Shown here: positions 24,162 through 33,426 of the stretch, piece after piece
Layout of the letters: every line of letters begins with the position of its first letter
Numbering within the stretch: the stretch's first letter is position 1
Translations under genes and position numbers: made by a program
From: Shinella sp. H4-D48
GTDB taxonomy: Bacteria; Pseudomonadota; Alphaproteobacteria; Rhizobiales; Rhizobiaceae
Reading direction: 5' to 3'
Length of the DNA stretch: 64,000 nt
Assembly: GCF_022637395.1 (NCBI RefSeq)
Contig: NZ_CP093339.1
Location: forward strand, 310,001-374,000
Notes under the pieces: generated by a model
What the model was told of the DNA's origin: nothing
The model's input: the letters and a program-made list of their open reading frames with translations, nothing else
The model's database searches: none

Positions 24162-24857
24162 TCAGACTGTGAGGTGCTGGCGTGCCTCTTTCGTATCGAG
24201 CGTTTCGGCCGCGCCTTCATGCACGATCTCACCGCGATCCATGATGTAGACGTGGTCGGCGAGCTCGCGGCAGAAATCGAGATATTGCTCGACAAGCAGG
24301 ATGGCCATGCCGGTGGAATCGCGCAGGTAGCGGATCGCCCGGCCGATATCCTTGATGATCGAGGGCTGGATGCCTTCGGTCGGTTCATCGAGAACGAGGA
24401 TTTTCGGCCGTGTCACCAGGGCCCGGCCGATGGCAAGCTGCTGCTGCTGGCCGCCCGAGAGATCGCCGCCGCGCCGACCGAGCATGGTGTGCAGCACCGG
24501 GAAAAGACTGAAGATCTCGTTGGGAACGAAGCGCTCCGAGCGCTTCAGTGGCGCATAGCCGGATTCGAGATTTTCCTTCACAGTCAGCAGCGGAAAGATT
24601 TCTCGGCCCTGCGGTACATAGCCGATGCCCTGCTTGGCACGGTTGTAGGGCGCCATGCCGTCCAGCTTGACGTCGTTGAACCCGATGGAGCCGCCCGAGA
24701 GCGGATGCTGGCCTGTAATGGCGCGCAACAGGCTCGATTTTCCCACACCGTTGCGGCCGAGCACGCAGGTGATCTTGCCCATCTCCGCGGTCAGCGAGAC
24801 CCCGCGCAGCGCCTGCGCCGCGCCATAGTGCAGATTGGCCTTTTCGACGGTCAGCAT
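24162..24857 (-). CDS. urtE: Urea ABC transporter ATPase UrtE
   Basis: This 231-residue LivF-type ATPase has Walker A GRNGVGKSS, signature LSGGQQQQLAIGRAL and the UrtE-typical LDEPTEGIQPSIIKDIG. It is the last gene of the complete urtABCDE order, 4 bases after urtD. Together with UrtD it energises high-affinity urea uptake through UrtBC. Confidence 0.96.
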   Translation of the reverse strand: MLTVEKANLHYGAAQALRGVSLTAEMGKITCVLGRNGVGKSSLLRAITGQHPLSGGSIGFNDVKLDGMAPYNRAKQGIGYVPQGREIFPLLTVKENLESGYAPLKRSERFVPNEIFSLFPVLHTMLGRRGGDLSGGQQQQLAIGRALVTRPKILVLDEPTEGIQPSIIKDIGRAIRYLRDSTGMAILLVEQYLDFCRELADHVYIMDRGEIVHEGAAETLDTKEARQHLTV

Positions 24858-24861
24858 GGCC

Positions 24862-25626
24862 TCATCTCCCCAGATAGTTCTCGATCACCTTAGGATCGGC
24901 GCTGACGAAATCGATCGAGCCTTCAGCCAGGACAGAGCCTTCGGCCAGGCACGTCACCTTCACGCCAAGATCCCGGATGAAACCCATGTCATGCTCGACC
25001 ACCACCACCGAGCGTGTCTTGGCGATTTCCTTCAGAAGGAGCGCCGTTTCCGTCGTTTCCGCATCTGTCATGCCCGCAACGGGCTCGTCGACCAGAAGCA
25101 GTTCGGGCTCCTGCGCCAGCAGCATGCCGATCTCCAGCCATTGCTTCTGGCCGTGGCTGAGATTGGCGGCGTAGTCGTCCTTGCGGTTGGTGAGACGCAC
25201 GGTGGAAAGGATCTCTTCGATGCGTGCCTTGTCCTCGGCGGTCAGGCGATAGAACAGCGTGGAGAACACGCCGCGCTTGCGGTTGAGCGCCAGTTCCAGA
25301 TTGTCCCAGACCGTATGGCTTTCGAACACCGTCGGCTTTTGGAACTTGCGGCCGATGCCGAGTTGGGCGATCTCCGCCTCGTCCTTCTGGGTGAGGTCGA
25401 CCGCGCCCTTGAAAAAGACCTCGCCCTCGTCGGGACGCGTCTTGCCGGTGATGATGTCCATCATCGTCGTCTTGCCCGCGCCGTTCGGGCCGATGATGGC
25501 GCGCAGTTCGCCGGGCTCGATGACAAAAGAGAGCGAATTGAGCGCCTTGAAGCCATCGAAGGAAACGGAGACGCCGTCGAGATAGAGGATGCTGGTGGGC
25601 TTGGCATTACTTGCGAGCGTGTTCAT
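24862..25626 (-). CDS. urtD: Urea ABC transporter ATPase UrtD
   Basis: This LivG-type ATPase has GPNGAGKTTMMDIITG, the UrtD-typical LSHGQKQWLEIGMLL in place of LSGGQ, and LLLVDEPVAGMTDAET. ATG at 25626 follows GGAG with 8-base spacing and gives 254 residues; a GTG at 25635 is possible. It overlaps or abuts urtC, indicating coupled translation. Confidence 0.95.
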   Translation of the reverse strand: MNTLASNAKPTSILYLDGVSVSFDGFKALNSLSFVIEPGELRAIIGPNGAGKTTMMDIITGKTRPDEGEVFFKGAVDLTQKDEAEIAQLGIGRKFQKPTVFESHTVWDNLELALNRKRGVFSTLFYRLTAEDKARIEEILSTVRLTNRKDDYAANLSHGQKQWLEIGMLLAQEPELLLVDEPVAGMTDAETTETALLLKEIAKTRSVVVVEHDMGFIRDLGVKVTCLAEGSVLAEGSIDFVSADPKVIENYLGR

Positions 25627-25631
25627 GGTCG

Positions 25632-26792
25632 TCACTCCGCCGCCTGGGGTTCTGCTGCAAGGGCTCGTGCCGCCTCGGCCTGCCGGGCCTTGTGGTAGTC
25701 CCGCCGGCGCTCGATGACCTGCCGGGCGGTGCCGACGATGCCCTTGGGCAGGAACAGCGTGACGAGAACGAACAGGCCCCCGAGCGCGAAGAGCCAGAAT
25801 TCCGGGAAGGCGGCGGTGAAGATGCTCTTTCCGCCGTTGACGAGGATCGCACCGACGATCGGGCCGATCAGCGTGCCGCGTCCCCCGACCGCCGTCCAGA
25901 TGACGACCTCGATGGAATTTGCCGGCTCGAACTCGCCCGGATTGATGATACCGACCTGCGGAACATAGAGCGCGCCGGCGACACCTGCCATCATGGCCGA
26001 GACCGTGAAGGCGAAAAGCTTCATGTGCTCCACACGGTAGCCGAGGAAGCGGGTCCGGCTTTCGGCATCGCGCACACCGATAAGGACCTTGCCGTATTTC
26101 GAGCGCACGATGCCGGACGTGATGACCAGCGAGAGGGCGAGAGCGATGGCCGAGGCCGCGAAGAGCGCCGAGCGCGTACCGTTCGACTGGATGCTGTAGC
26201 CGAGGATATCCTTGAAGTCCGTGAGGCCGTTATTGCCGCCGAAGCCCATGTCGTTGCGGAAGAAGGCAAGCAGGAGGGCAAACGTCATCGCCTGCGTGAT
26301 GATGGAGAGATAGACGCCGTTGACGCGCGAGCGGAAGGCGAACCAGCCGAAGACGAAGGCGAGCAGGCCCGGAACAAGAACCGCCATCAGCGCGGCAAAC
26401 CAGAACATGTCGAAGCCATGCCAGAACAACGGAAGTTCCTTCCAGTTGAGGAAGACCATGAAATCCGGCAGCAACGGGTTTCCGTAGGAGCCGCGCGCGC
26501 CGATCTGGCGCATCAGATACATGCCCATGGCATAACCGCCGAGCGCGAAGAAGGCGGCGTGGCCGAGCGAAAGGATGCCGCAGAAACCCCAGACCAGATC
26601 GAGCGCCAGCGCCAGCAGCGCATAGGTGAGATACTTGCCGAACAGCGAGACGATATAGGTGGGGATGTGCAGCGGGTGGTCCGGCGCCGTCATGAGGTTG
26701 AGGGCGGGAACAAGGGCCGCGATCACCAGCAGCAGTGCCGTGACCCAGACGATATTGCGGTCTAGCGCCTTGAGGACAAATGAGGTGATCAT
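25632..26792 (-). CDS. urtC: Urea ABC transporter permease UrtC
   Basis: This 386-residue LivM-type membrane protein includes CGILSLGHAAFFALGGYAMG and the FGGNNGLTDFKDILGY segment typical of UrtC. The start overlaps the urtB stop by 4 bases. It forms the urea channel with UrtB. Confidence 0.95.
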   Translation of the reverse strand: MITSFVLKALDRNIVWVTALLLVIAALVPALNLMTAPDHPLHIPTYIVSLFGKYLTYALLALALDLVWGFCGILSLGHAAFFALGGYAMGMYLMRQIGARGSYGNPLLPDFMVFLNWKELPLFWHGFDMFWFAALMAVLVPGLLAFVFGWFAFRSRVNGVYLSIITQAMTFALLLAFFRNDMGFGGNNGLTDFKDILGYSIQSNGTRSALFAASAIALALSLVITSGIVRSKYGKVLIGVRDAESRTRFLGYRVEHMKLFAFTVSAMMAGVAGALYVPQVGIINPGEFEPANSIEVVIWTAVGGRGTLIGPIVGAILVNGGKSIFTAAFPEFWLFALGGLFVLVTLFLPKGIVGTARQVIERRRDYHKARQAEAARALAAEPQAAE

Positions 26793-28420
26793 GCTTCCAC
26801 CGCCCTTCCCTTGAGTGCGAAGAGCCCCCGTGGCCGCTTCTGGATGAAGAGGATGATCAACACGAGCACGAGGATCTTGCCGAGCACCGCGCCCGCATAG
26901 GGCTCAAGGAACTTGTTGAGGATGCCGAGTGTGAAGGCACCGACGAGCGTTCCCCAGAGATTGCCCACGCCGCCGAAGACCACGACTATGAAACTGTCGA
27001 TGATGTAGCCCTGGCCGAGATTGGGCGAGACATTGTCGATCTGGCTGAGCGCGACACCGGCAATGCCTGCGATGCCGGAGCCGAGCGCGAAGGTGAGGGC
27101 ATCCACCCAGGGCGTCTTGATGCCCATGGAAGAGGCCATGCGGCGGTTCTGGGTGACGGCGCGCATCTGCAGCCCCATTGGCGTCTTTTTGAGCAGGAAC
27201 AGCAGAAAGGCGAAGACCGCGAGGGAGAAGACGATGATCCACATTCGGTTCCAGGTGATCGTCATGCCGCCGAGATCGAACGCCCCGGACATCCAGGATG
27301 GGTTGCCGACTTCCTGGTTGGTCGGCCCGAAGATCGAGCGCACGGCCTGCTGGAGGATGAGCGACACGCCCCAGGTGGCGAGAAGGGTTTCGAGCGGCCG
27401 ACCGTAGAGAAAGCGGATGATGCCGCGCTCGATGGCGAGGCCCACCACGCCGGTCACGATAAAGGCGAGCGGCAGCGCGATGGCCAGCGACCAGTCGAAC
27501 AGGCCGGGGAAGGACGTGCGGATGATCTGCTGGACCACGAAAGTGGTGTAGGCGCCGAGCATCACCATCTCGCCATGCGCCATGTTGATGATGCCCATCA
27601 CGCCGAAGGTGATTGCAAGGCCGATGGCAGCCAGCAGCAGAACGGAGCCGAGCGACAGGCCGTACCAGATGTTCTGTCCGGCGGCCCACAGCGCCTGCCG
27701 GTCCTCGATCTGCTTAATGCCGGCCTCGATATCGGGCCGCAGGCTCTCATCGGCGGTGGCAAGAGCCGACGACAGCAGCGAAAGCGAGTCACGGCCGCCG
27801 GTCTCGACCACCGTCGCGACCGCCGCCTTCTTCTCGTCGACCGGAAGGTCCGAAACGAGTACGGACGCTGCACGGGCCTTTTCGAGCACAGCCCGAACGG
27901 CGCCGTCGGTCTCGGCAGCGAGGACGGTATCGAGGCCATCGAGTGCGTCGGCCGAAGGGGTGCGCAGGATCGTGTTTGCCGCCTGAAGACGCACGCCTGT
28001 CTCGGGGCTCATCAGCGTCAGGCCGCCGAGCGCGGCGCGAATGGTACGGCGCAGGCCGTTGTTGACCTTGATTTTCTCCAGCGCTGCCTTGGCCTCTTCG
28101 CCGGCCGTGTCACCCGTCAAAGCGTCGATCAGCATGAAATTGGAACCGGCCGGCTTGACGATGAAGACGGTGCCATCGGTCTTGCGCTGGTACAGATCGC
28201 CCTCCGAGAGCGCTTCCAGAGCCGGGACGATCTTCGGATCGCCGGTCTTCGCCAGTGCTTCCACCTGCTTCTGGCTCTGCTGAAAATTGCCGCCGCCGAG
28301 CGCGTTGACCATGGCGCGCAGGTCGTCGGCCGCCCTCAGATCGGTCGCAAGCATCGTCACCATCACGCAGAATGCGACGAGCAGGCATTGCAGGAATCGG
28401 TGGATGAGCCGCGCGTGCAT
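26789..28420 (-). CDS. urtB: Urea ABC transporter permease UrtB with periplasmic N-terminal extension
   Basis: This 543-residue protein starts with a signal/anchor segment (residues about 9-30), followed by about 220 helical, repeat-like residues (KVEALAKTGDPKIVPALEAL) that should be periplasmic. The LivH-type permease occupies about 255-535 (ITFGVMGIINMAHGEMVMLG, GSGIAGIAGVALSQ). The extension is characteristic of proteobacterial UrtB compared with plain LivH. It lies downstream of urtA across a 109-base gap with a stem-loop. Confidence 0.95.
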   Translation of the reverse strand: MHARLIHRFLQCLLVAFCVMVTMLATDLRAADDLRAMVNALGGGNFQQSQKQVEALAKTGDPKIVPALEALSEGDLYQRKTDGTVFIVKPAGSNFMLIDALTGDTAGEEAKAALEKIKVNNGLRRTIRAALGGLTLMSPETGVRLQAANTILRTPSADALDGLDTVLAAETDGAVRAVLEKARAASVLVSDLPVDEKKAAVATVVETGGRDSLSLLSSALATADESLRPDIEAGIKQIEDRQALWAAGQNIWYGLSLGSVLLLAAIGLAITFGVMGIINMAHGEMVMLGAYTTFVVQQIIRTSFPGLFDWSLAIALPLAFIVTGVVGLAIERGIIRFLYGRPLETLLATWGVSLILQQAVRSIFGPTNQEVGNPSWMSGAFDLGGMTITWNRMWIIVFSLAVFAFLLFLLKKTPMGLQMRAVTQNRRMASSMGIKTPWVDALTFALGSGIAGIAGVALSQIDNVSPNLGQGYIIDSFIVVVFGGVGNLWGTLVGAFTLGILNKFLEPYAGAVLGKILVLVLIILFIQKRPRGLFALKGRAVEA

Positions 28421-28456
28421 GTCACGTCCTCAAGCAGTCAGACTGAAAGGGTTACG

Positions 28457-28478
28457 TCCCGGCGGCCCAACGCCGGGA
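28457..28478 (-). terminator. Intercistronic stem-loop between urtA and urtB
   Basis: TCCCGGCG (28457-28464) pairs with CGCCGGGA (28471-28478) around a 6-base loop. It follows the urtA stop on the minus strand without a T-run and fits the pattern of stem-loops after binding-protein genes in this window. Confidence 0.5.
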
Positions 28479-28529
28479 TGCAGAGTGGGGCCGCCGCGAG
28501 GAGAGACGCAGCGGCCGTGACCAGACGGA

Positions 28530-29822
28530 TCAGGAGCCCTTGCCGCCGCACTTGCCGGTGGCGACGTTGAAGTTGCCGCATTCCATGGGCTTGCGCCAAT
28601 CGGCGATCAGGTCCTTGGAATCAGGCAGGAAGTCCGACCACTCGTCGCCGACGACGAGGCCGGGCGTTTCCCAGACGGTCTCGAACTGGCCGTCGGTCTG
28701 GATTTCGCCGATCAGCACCGGCTTGGTGATGTGGTGGTTCGGCATCATGGTAGAATAGCCGCCCGAAAGGTTCGGCACGGAAACGCCGATCATCGCGTCG
28801 AGCACGGCGTCCGTATCGGTGGTGCCTGCCTTCTCGACGGCCTTCAGCCACATGTTGAAGCCGATATAATGGGCTTCCATCGGGTCGTTGGTGACGCGCT
28901 TGTCGTTCTTCGTGAAGGCCTGCCACGTCTTGATGAACTCGGCATTCGCCGGGTTGTCGACGGACTGGAAGTAATTCCAGGCGGCGAGATGACCGACGAG
29001 CGGGCCGGTGTCGAGGCCGGCAAGTTCTTCCTCACCCACGGAGAAGGCGACGACAGGGATATCCTCAGCCTTGACGCCCTGGTTGCCGAGTTCCTTGTAG
29101 AAGGGAACATTGGCGTCACCGTTTATGGTCGAAACCACGGCGGTCTTCTTGCCCGCCGAGCCGAACTTCTTGATGTCGGAGACGATCGTCTGCCAGTCGG
29201 AATGACCGAAGGGCGTGTAGTTGATCATGATGTCCTCGGCGGCGACGCCCTTGGACTTCAGGTAGGCTTCGAGGATCTTGTTGGTCGTGCGCGGATAGAC
29301 ATAGTCGGTGCCGGCAAGCACCCAGCGCTCGACGCCTTCGTTCGCCATCAGGTAGTCGACGGCGGGAATGGCCTGCTGGTTCGGTGCCGCACCCGTGTAG
29401 AACACGTTGCGCTGGCTTTCCTCGCCCTCGTACTGGACGGGGTAGAAGAGGATCGAGTTCAGTTCTTCGAACACCGGAAGCACGGACTTGCGCGACACCG
29501 ACGTCCAGCACCCGAAGACGGCCGAAACCTTGTCGACCGAGACCAGCTCACGGGCCTTTTCAGCGAAAAGCGGCCAGTCGGAAGCCGGGTCGACCACGAC
29601 GGCTTCGAGCTTCTTGCCCAGAAGGCCGCCCTTCTTGTTCTGCTCTTCGATGAGCATCAGCATGGCATCCTTGAGCGTCGTCTCGGAAATCGCCATGGTG
29701 CCGGAAAGCGAATGCAGGATGCCGACCTTGATGGTGTCGTCGGCAGCGAATGCGCCGTGGAAGGCTGTCGTGGAAAGAATGGCTGCAAGCAATGCGCCGG
29801 TGGCGCGCCTCTTGATGGACAT
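28530..29822 (-). CDS. urtA: Urea ABC transporter substrate-binding protein UrtA
   Basis: This 430-residue protein has a signal peptide (residues 1-27, ending GAFA) and UrtA hallmarks: KVGILHSLSGTMAISE, FGCWTSVSRKSVLPVFEE, LFYPVQYEGEE and YFQSVDNPANAEF. It binds urea (or short amides in relatives) in the periplasm. GAGGGG precedes the ATG. It is the first gene of the urt operon and diverges from the NCS1-like histidine kinase gene, which probably senses a related nitrogen compound. Confidence 0.97.
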   Translation of the reverse strand: MSIKRRATGALLAAILSTTAFHGAFAADDTIKVGILHSLSGTMAISETTLKDAMLMLIEEQNKKGGLLGKKLEAVVVDPASDWPLFAEKARELVSVDKVSAVFGCWTSVSRKSVLPVFEELNSILFYPVQYEGEESQRNVFYTGAAPNQQAIPAVDYLMANEGVERWVLAGTDYVYPRTTNKILEAYLKSKGVAAEDIMINYTPFGHSDWQTIVSDIKKFGSAGKKTAVVSTINGDANVPFYKELGNQGVKAEDIPVVAFSVGEEELAGLDTGPLVGHLAAWNYFQSVDNPANAEFIKTWQAFTKNDKRVTNDPMEAHYIGFNMWLKAVEKAGTTDTDAVLDAMIGVSVPNLSGGYSTMMPNHHITKPVLIGEIQTDGQFETVWETPGLVVGDEWSDFLPDSKDLIADWRKPMECGNFNVATGKCGGKGS

Positions 29823-29920
29823 GGTCTGAACCCCTCTGTTCGTTTGACCGCAACGGGGCGGATTGGTTGTTTTTGGCCGTTGCTGCGGGAACTATCCGAC
29901 AGGCATGCTGCGCTGCACAT

Positions 29921-29936
29921 ACGTCATATTGCGTAG
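29921..29936. promoter_or_regulatory. TACG...CGTA near-palindrome between urtA and the histidine kinase gene
   Basis: TACGTCATATTGCGTA is symmetric at 12 of 16 positions (6 of 8 pairs). TAC/GTA-type inverted sites are common for NarL/LuxR-type response regulators, and such a regulator is encoded at 33419. The site lies 99 bases upstream of urtA and 116 bases upstream of the kinase gene, so it could serve both promoters. Confidence 0.4.
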
Positions 29937-30051
29937 AAGGCAGGGGTAAGCGGGAAGCTTTTGCGGCGGCGCACCAATTTCGGGGGCGGCGCTTCTGTGT
30001 TAGGAACACTGACAGACGGCCGGCAAACGGCCCAGGGAACAGCAGGACACG

Positions 30052-33000
30052 ATGGCCGCACGCCAGCGCATCATACCGATCCGCCGCGAATACAATCGCT
30101 GGGTCGCCAACCAGACGCTGGAAGACTACGCTCTGCGTTTCACCGCAAAGAGTGCGCGCCGGTTCTCGTCCGACCGCATCTCCCAGACCGCCATCGGCGC
30201 GATTTCCTTCCTGGCGCTGGAGGCAATCGGCGGTGCGATCACAATGTCCTATGGCACCACCAACGCCATCGTGGCGATCCTCGTCGCCAGCCTGATGATC
30301 CTCGTGGTCGGCCTGCCGATCAGCCGCTACGCCATCCGCCACGGCGTCGATATCGATCTTCTGACGCGCGGTGCAAGCTTCGGCTATATCGGCTCCACCT
30401 TGACCTCGCTGATCTATGCGAGCTTCACCTTCATCCTGTTTGCCATCGAAGCGTCGATCATGTCCGGCGCGCTCGAGCTCGCGCTCGGCCTGCCGCTGTG
30501 GATCGGCTACATCATATCGTCCATCGTGGTGATACCGCTTGTCACCCACGGCGTGCAGCTCATATCGCGCTTCCAGCTGGTCACCCAGCCTTTCTGGATC
30601 GTGCTCAACGTCCTGCCCTTCGTGTTCATCGCCTTTGCGGACTGGCAGAAGGTGGGCGAATGGCTTGCCTATTCGGGCCTGCATCATCCCTCCGGACCGC
30701 CTGGAACCTATGCGCCCTTCAACCTCGTGGAGTTCGGCGCGGCCTCGGCCGTGATATTCGCTCTGATGGCGCAGATCGGCGAGCAAGTCGATTTTCTGCG
30801 CTTCCTGCCGCCGGACGGGCAGCGCAAGCTGCATCACCGCATCGCCGTCTTCCTTGCCGGTTCCGGCTGGGTCATCGTTGGCGCGCCGAAGCTCATCGCG
30901 GGCTCCTTCCTCGTCGTGCTGGCGCTGTCATCGGGCGTGCCTTCGACCCGGGCAGCAGATCCTGCACAGATGTACTACACGGCCTTCGGCTACATGCTAC
31001 CGTGGGACATGGCGGCGCTCCTGCTGATGGTCGCCTTCGTGGTGGTGTCGCAGCTCAAGATCAACGTGATGAACGCCTATGCCGGGTCGCTCGCCTGGTC
31101 GAACTTCTTCTCGCGCCTCACCCACAGCCATCCCGGCCGCGTTGTCTGGCTGGTCTTCAACGTCGCGATCGCTCTGCTCCTGATGGAGCTCGGCATCTAC
31201 CGGCTGCTGGAGGAAACGCTCGGGGTGTTCTCCATCATTGCCATGGCGTGGCTTTGCACCATTTCGGCGGACCTCTTCCTCAACAAGCCGCTTGGACTGT
31301 CGCCGCCCGGAATCGAGTTCAAGCGGGCGCATCTTTACGACATCAATCCTGTCGGCCTCGGCGCCATGACGCTGTCGGCGGTGATCGCGCTGACCGCCCA
31401 TTTCGGCACGTTCGGCGAGATCGCGGCCTCGCTCGCGCCCTATATCGCCGCCATCGTCGCCTTCATTGCCTCGCCGCTTATCGCCTGGGCGACGGGTGGA
31501 AAATACTACCTCGCCCGCAAGCCGCGCCGAAGCTGGGCGCTTGAACAGTCCATTACCTGCTCGATCTGCGAACATCCCTTCGAGCCCGAGGACATGGCCT
31601 GGTGCCCGGCCTATGCAGCGCCGATCTGTTCGCTCTGCTGCTCGCTCGACAGCCGCTGCCACGACCTGTGCAAGCCGAAGGCACGGTTCAATGCTCAGAT
31701 TGCGGGCGTTGCGAAAACCATCTTGCCCGAGACGGCGGTGCGCGCTCTCGGCACGAGGCTCGGCCGCTACGGCATCGCCGCCGTTCTTTCCATCGCGGGC
31801 ATGGGCGTCATCCTTGCCATGATCGCCCATCAGGTCGGGACCCACTCCCCGGAAACAGCGGCCGTGGTGGAGCGCACCATTGCCGTCGTCTTCTTTGTCT
31901 TTGCAGTAGTCGCTGGCGTGGTCTGCTGGTTCTACGTGCTTGCCCATGACAGCCGGGTGGTGGCGGAGGAGGAGTCCTCCCGTCAGACCACGCTTCTTCT
32001 CAAGGAAATCGCGGCACACAAGAAGACGGACGCCGCCCTCCAGCAGGCGAAGGAAGCGGCCGAGTCGGCCAATCGCGCCAAGAGCCGCTATGTCGTGGGC
32101 CTGAGCCACGAGCTGCGCACGCCGCTCAATGCCGTGCTCGGCTATGCGCAGGTGCTGGAACGCGACGAAAGCATCCCGCCGCAGCGCCAGAACGCCATCC
32201 GCGTCATCAAACGCAGTGCCGATCACCTTTCCGGCCTCATCGACGGCCTGCTCGATATCTCCAAGATCGAGGCCGGCAAGCTGCAGGTCTATTCCAACGA
32301 GATCCATCTGCCCGATTTTCTCGACCAGATCGTCGAGATGTTCCGACCGCAGGCGCAGGCCAAGGGTGTGGCCTTCGAACACACGCGCCCGCCGAACCTT
32401 CCGCGCTATGTGCGCACGGATGACAAGCGGCTGCGCCAGATCCTCGTCAACCTTGTTTCCAATGCGCTGAAGTTTACCGATCAGGGCGCAATCCGCCTCG
32501 ATGTCGCCTATCGCAGCCAGGTCGCGACCTTCACCGTCAGCGACAGCGGCCAGGGCATTCAGGAAAAGGACCTGTCGCGCATCTTCGAGCCGTTCCAGCG
32601 CGGCGGCGCCGAGCACGGCCGCATGCCTGGCCTTGGTCTCGGCCTCACCATCACGCGCCTCCTAACCCAGACGCTCGGCGGGGAAATCTCCGTCACGAGC
32701 GAATGGGGCAGGGGCACGGAATTCCGCGTCCGCCTGATGCTGTCGGCCATCGATCGCCCGGCGGCCCCGAAGGACGCCGTGCAGCGCATCAAGGGTTACA
32801 GGGGCCCGCGCCGCACCATTGTTGTCGTCGATGATAATACGGACCACCGCAACCTCATGGAGGAGGTCTTGCGCCCGCTCGATTTCACGGTGCTCACCGC
32901 AAAGAGCGGCGAGGAATGCCTGTCGCTCGTCGAGGGGCTGAAGCCCGATATGTTCCTCGTTGATATCTCCATGCCCGGCATGAACGGCTGGGAGCTGGTC

Positions 33001-33426
33001 GAGCGCCTGCGCGCGCAGGCCCAGTCCGCTCCTGTCATCATGCTTTCCGCCAATATCGGTGATGGCTCGACGGCCCATTCAGGCCACAACGACATGCTGG
33101 CAAAACCCTTCAATCTGCGGGAGCTCACCGACAAGCTCGCCCTCCAGATGGGCCTCGACTGGATCTATCACGACGATGCGGCGGCGGACGATCGCTCGAA
33201 AACCAGCATCGTCATTCCGGAGGAAGACCATGTGCGCGAGCTGATCCGCCTTGGCGAGATCGGCTATATCAGAGGCATCGAGGCCAAGCTCGCCGAAATC
33301 GCCGGCGTGCCGGAACATCAGCCCTTTGCGGAAGCCGTACGCGCCTATGTTCAGGTTTTCGACCTCGCCGGCTATGATGCCTTCCTGAAAACCATGGATC
33401 GGAAAGACGCCGCTGCCCGTGACTGA
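30052..33426 (+). CDS. Hybrid histidine kinase with NCS1-like transporter sensor domain and cysteine-rich linker
   Basis: The continuous 1124-residue protein has an N-terminal polytopic domain (about 40-490) resembling NCS1 purine/cytosine/allantoin permeases (GAISFLALEAIGGAITMSYG, VVSQLKINVMNAYAGSLAWS). Residues 503-540 contain eight cysteines (503, 506, 518, 526, 529, 530, 536, 540), likely a metal site. Two more membrane segments (about 570-595, 608-632) lead into HisKA with His686 (LSHELRTPLN), an ATPase domain (N-box 800-804, GLGLGLTITRLL) and a receiver with Asp971 and Lys1018. The layout parallels CbrA, whose sensor is an SSS transporter, but the transporter family differs. Position beside urtA suggests sensing of urea, allantoin, purine or hydantoin. 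Confidence 0.9.
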   Translation: MAARQRIIPIRREYNRWVANQTLEDYALRFTAKSARRFSSDRISQTAIGAISFLALEAIGGAITMSYGTTNAIVAILVASLMILVVGLPISRYAIRHGVDIDLLTRGASFGYIGSTLTSLIYASFTFILFAIEASIMSGALELALGLPLWIGYIISSIVVIPLVTHGVQLISRFQLVTQPFWIVLNVLPFVFIAFADWQKVGEWLAYSGLHHPSGPPGTYAPFNLVEFGAASAVIFALMAQIGEQVDFLRFLPPDGQRKLHHRIAVFLAGSGWVIVGAPKLIAGSFLVVLALSSGVPSTRAADPAQMYYTAFGYMLPWDMAALLLMVAFVVVSQLKINVMNAYAGSLAWSNFFSRLTHSHPGRVVWLVFNVAIALLLMELGIYRLLEETLGVFSIIAMAWLCTISADLFLNKPLGLSPPGIEFKRAHLYDINPVGLGAMTLSAVIALTAHFGTFGEIAASLAPYIAAIVAFIASPLIAWATGGKYYLARKPRRSWALEQSITCSICEHPFEPEDMAWCPAYAAPICSLCCSLDSRCHDLCKPKARFNAQIAGVAKTILPETAVRALGTRLGRYGIAAVLSIAGMGVILAMIAHQVGTHSPETAAVVERTIAVVFFVFAVVAGVVCWFYVLAHDSRVVAEEESSRQTTLLLKEIAAHKKTDAALQQAKEAAESANRAKSRYVVGLSHELRTPLNAVLGYAQVLERDESIPPQRQNAIRVIKRSADHLSGLIDGLLDISKIEAGKLQVYSNEIHLPDFLDQIVEMFRPQAQAKGVAFEHTRPPNLPRYVRTDDKRLRQILVNLVSNALKFTDQGAIRLDVAYRSQVATFTVSDSGQGIQEKDLSRIFEPFQRGGAEHGRMPGLGLGLTITRLLTQTLGGEISVTSEWGRGTEFRVRLMLSAIDRPAAPKDAVQRIKGYRGPRRTIVVVDDNTDHRNLMEEVLRPLDFTVLTAKSGEECLSLVEGLKPDMFLVDISMPGMNGWELVERLRAQAQSAPVIMLSANIGDGSTAHSGHNDMLAKPFNLRELTDKLALQMGLDWIYHDDAAADDRSKTSIVIPEEDHVRELIRLGEIGYIRGIEAKLAEIAGVPEHQPFAEAVRAYVQVFDLAGYDAFLKTMDRKDAAARD

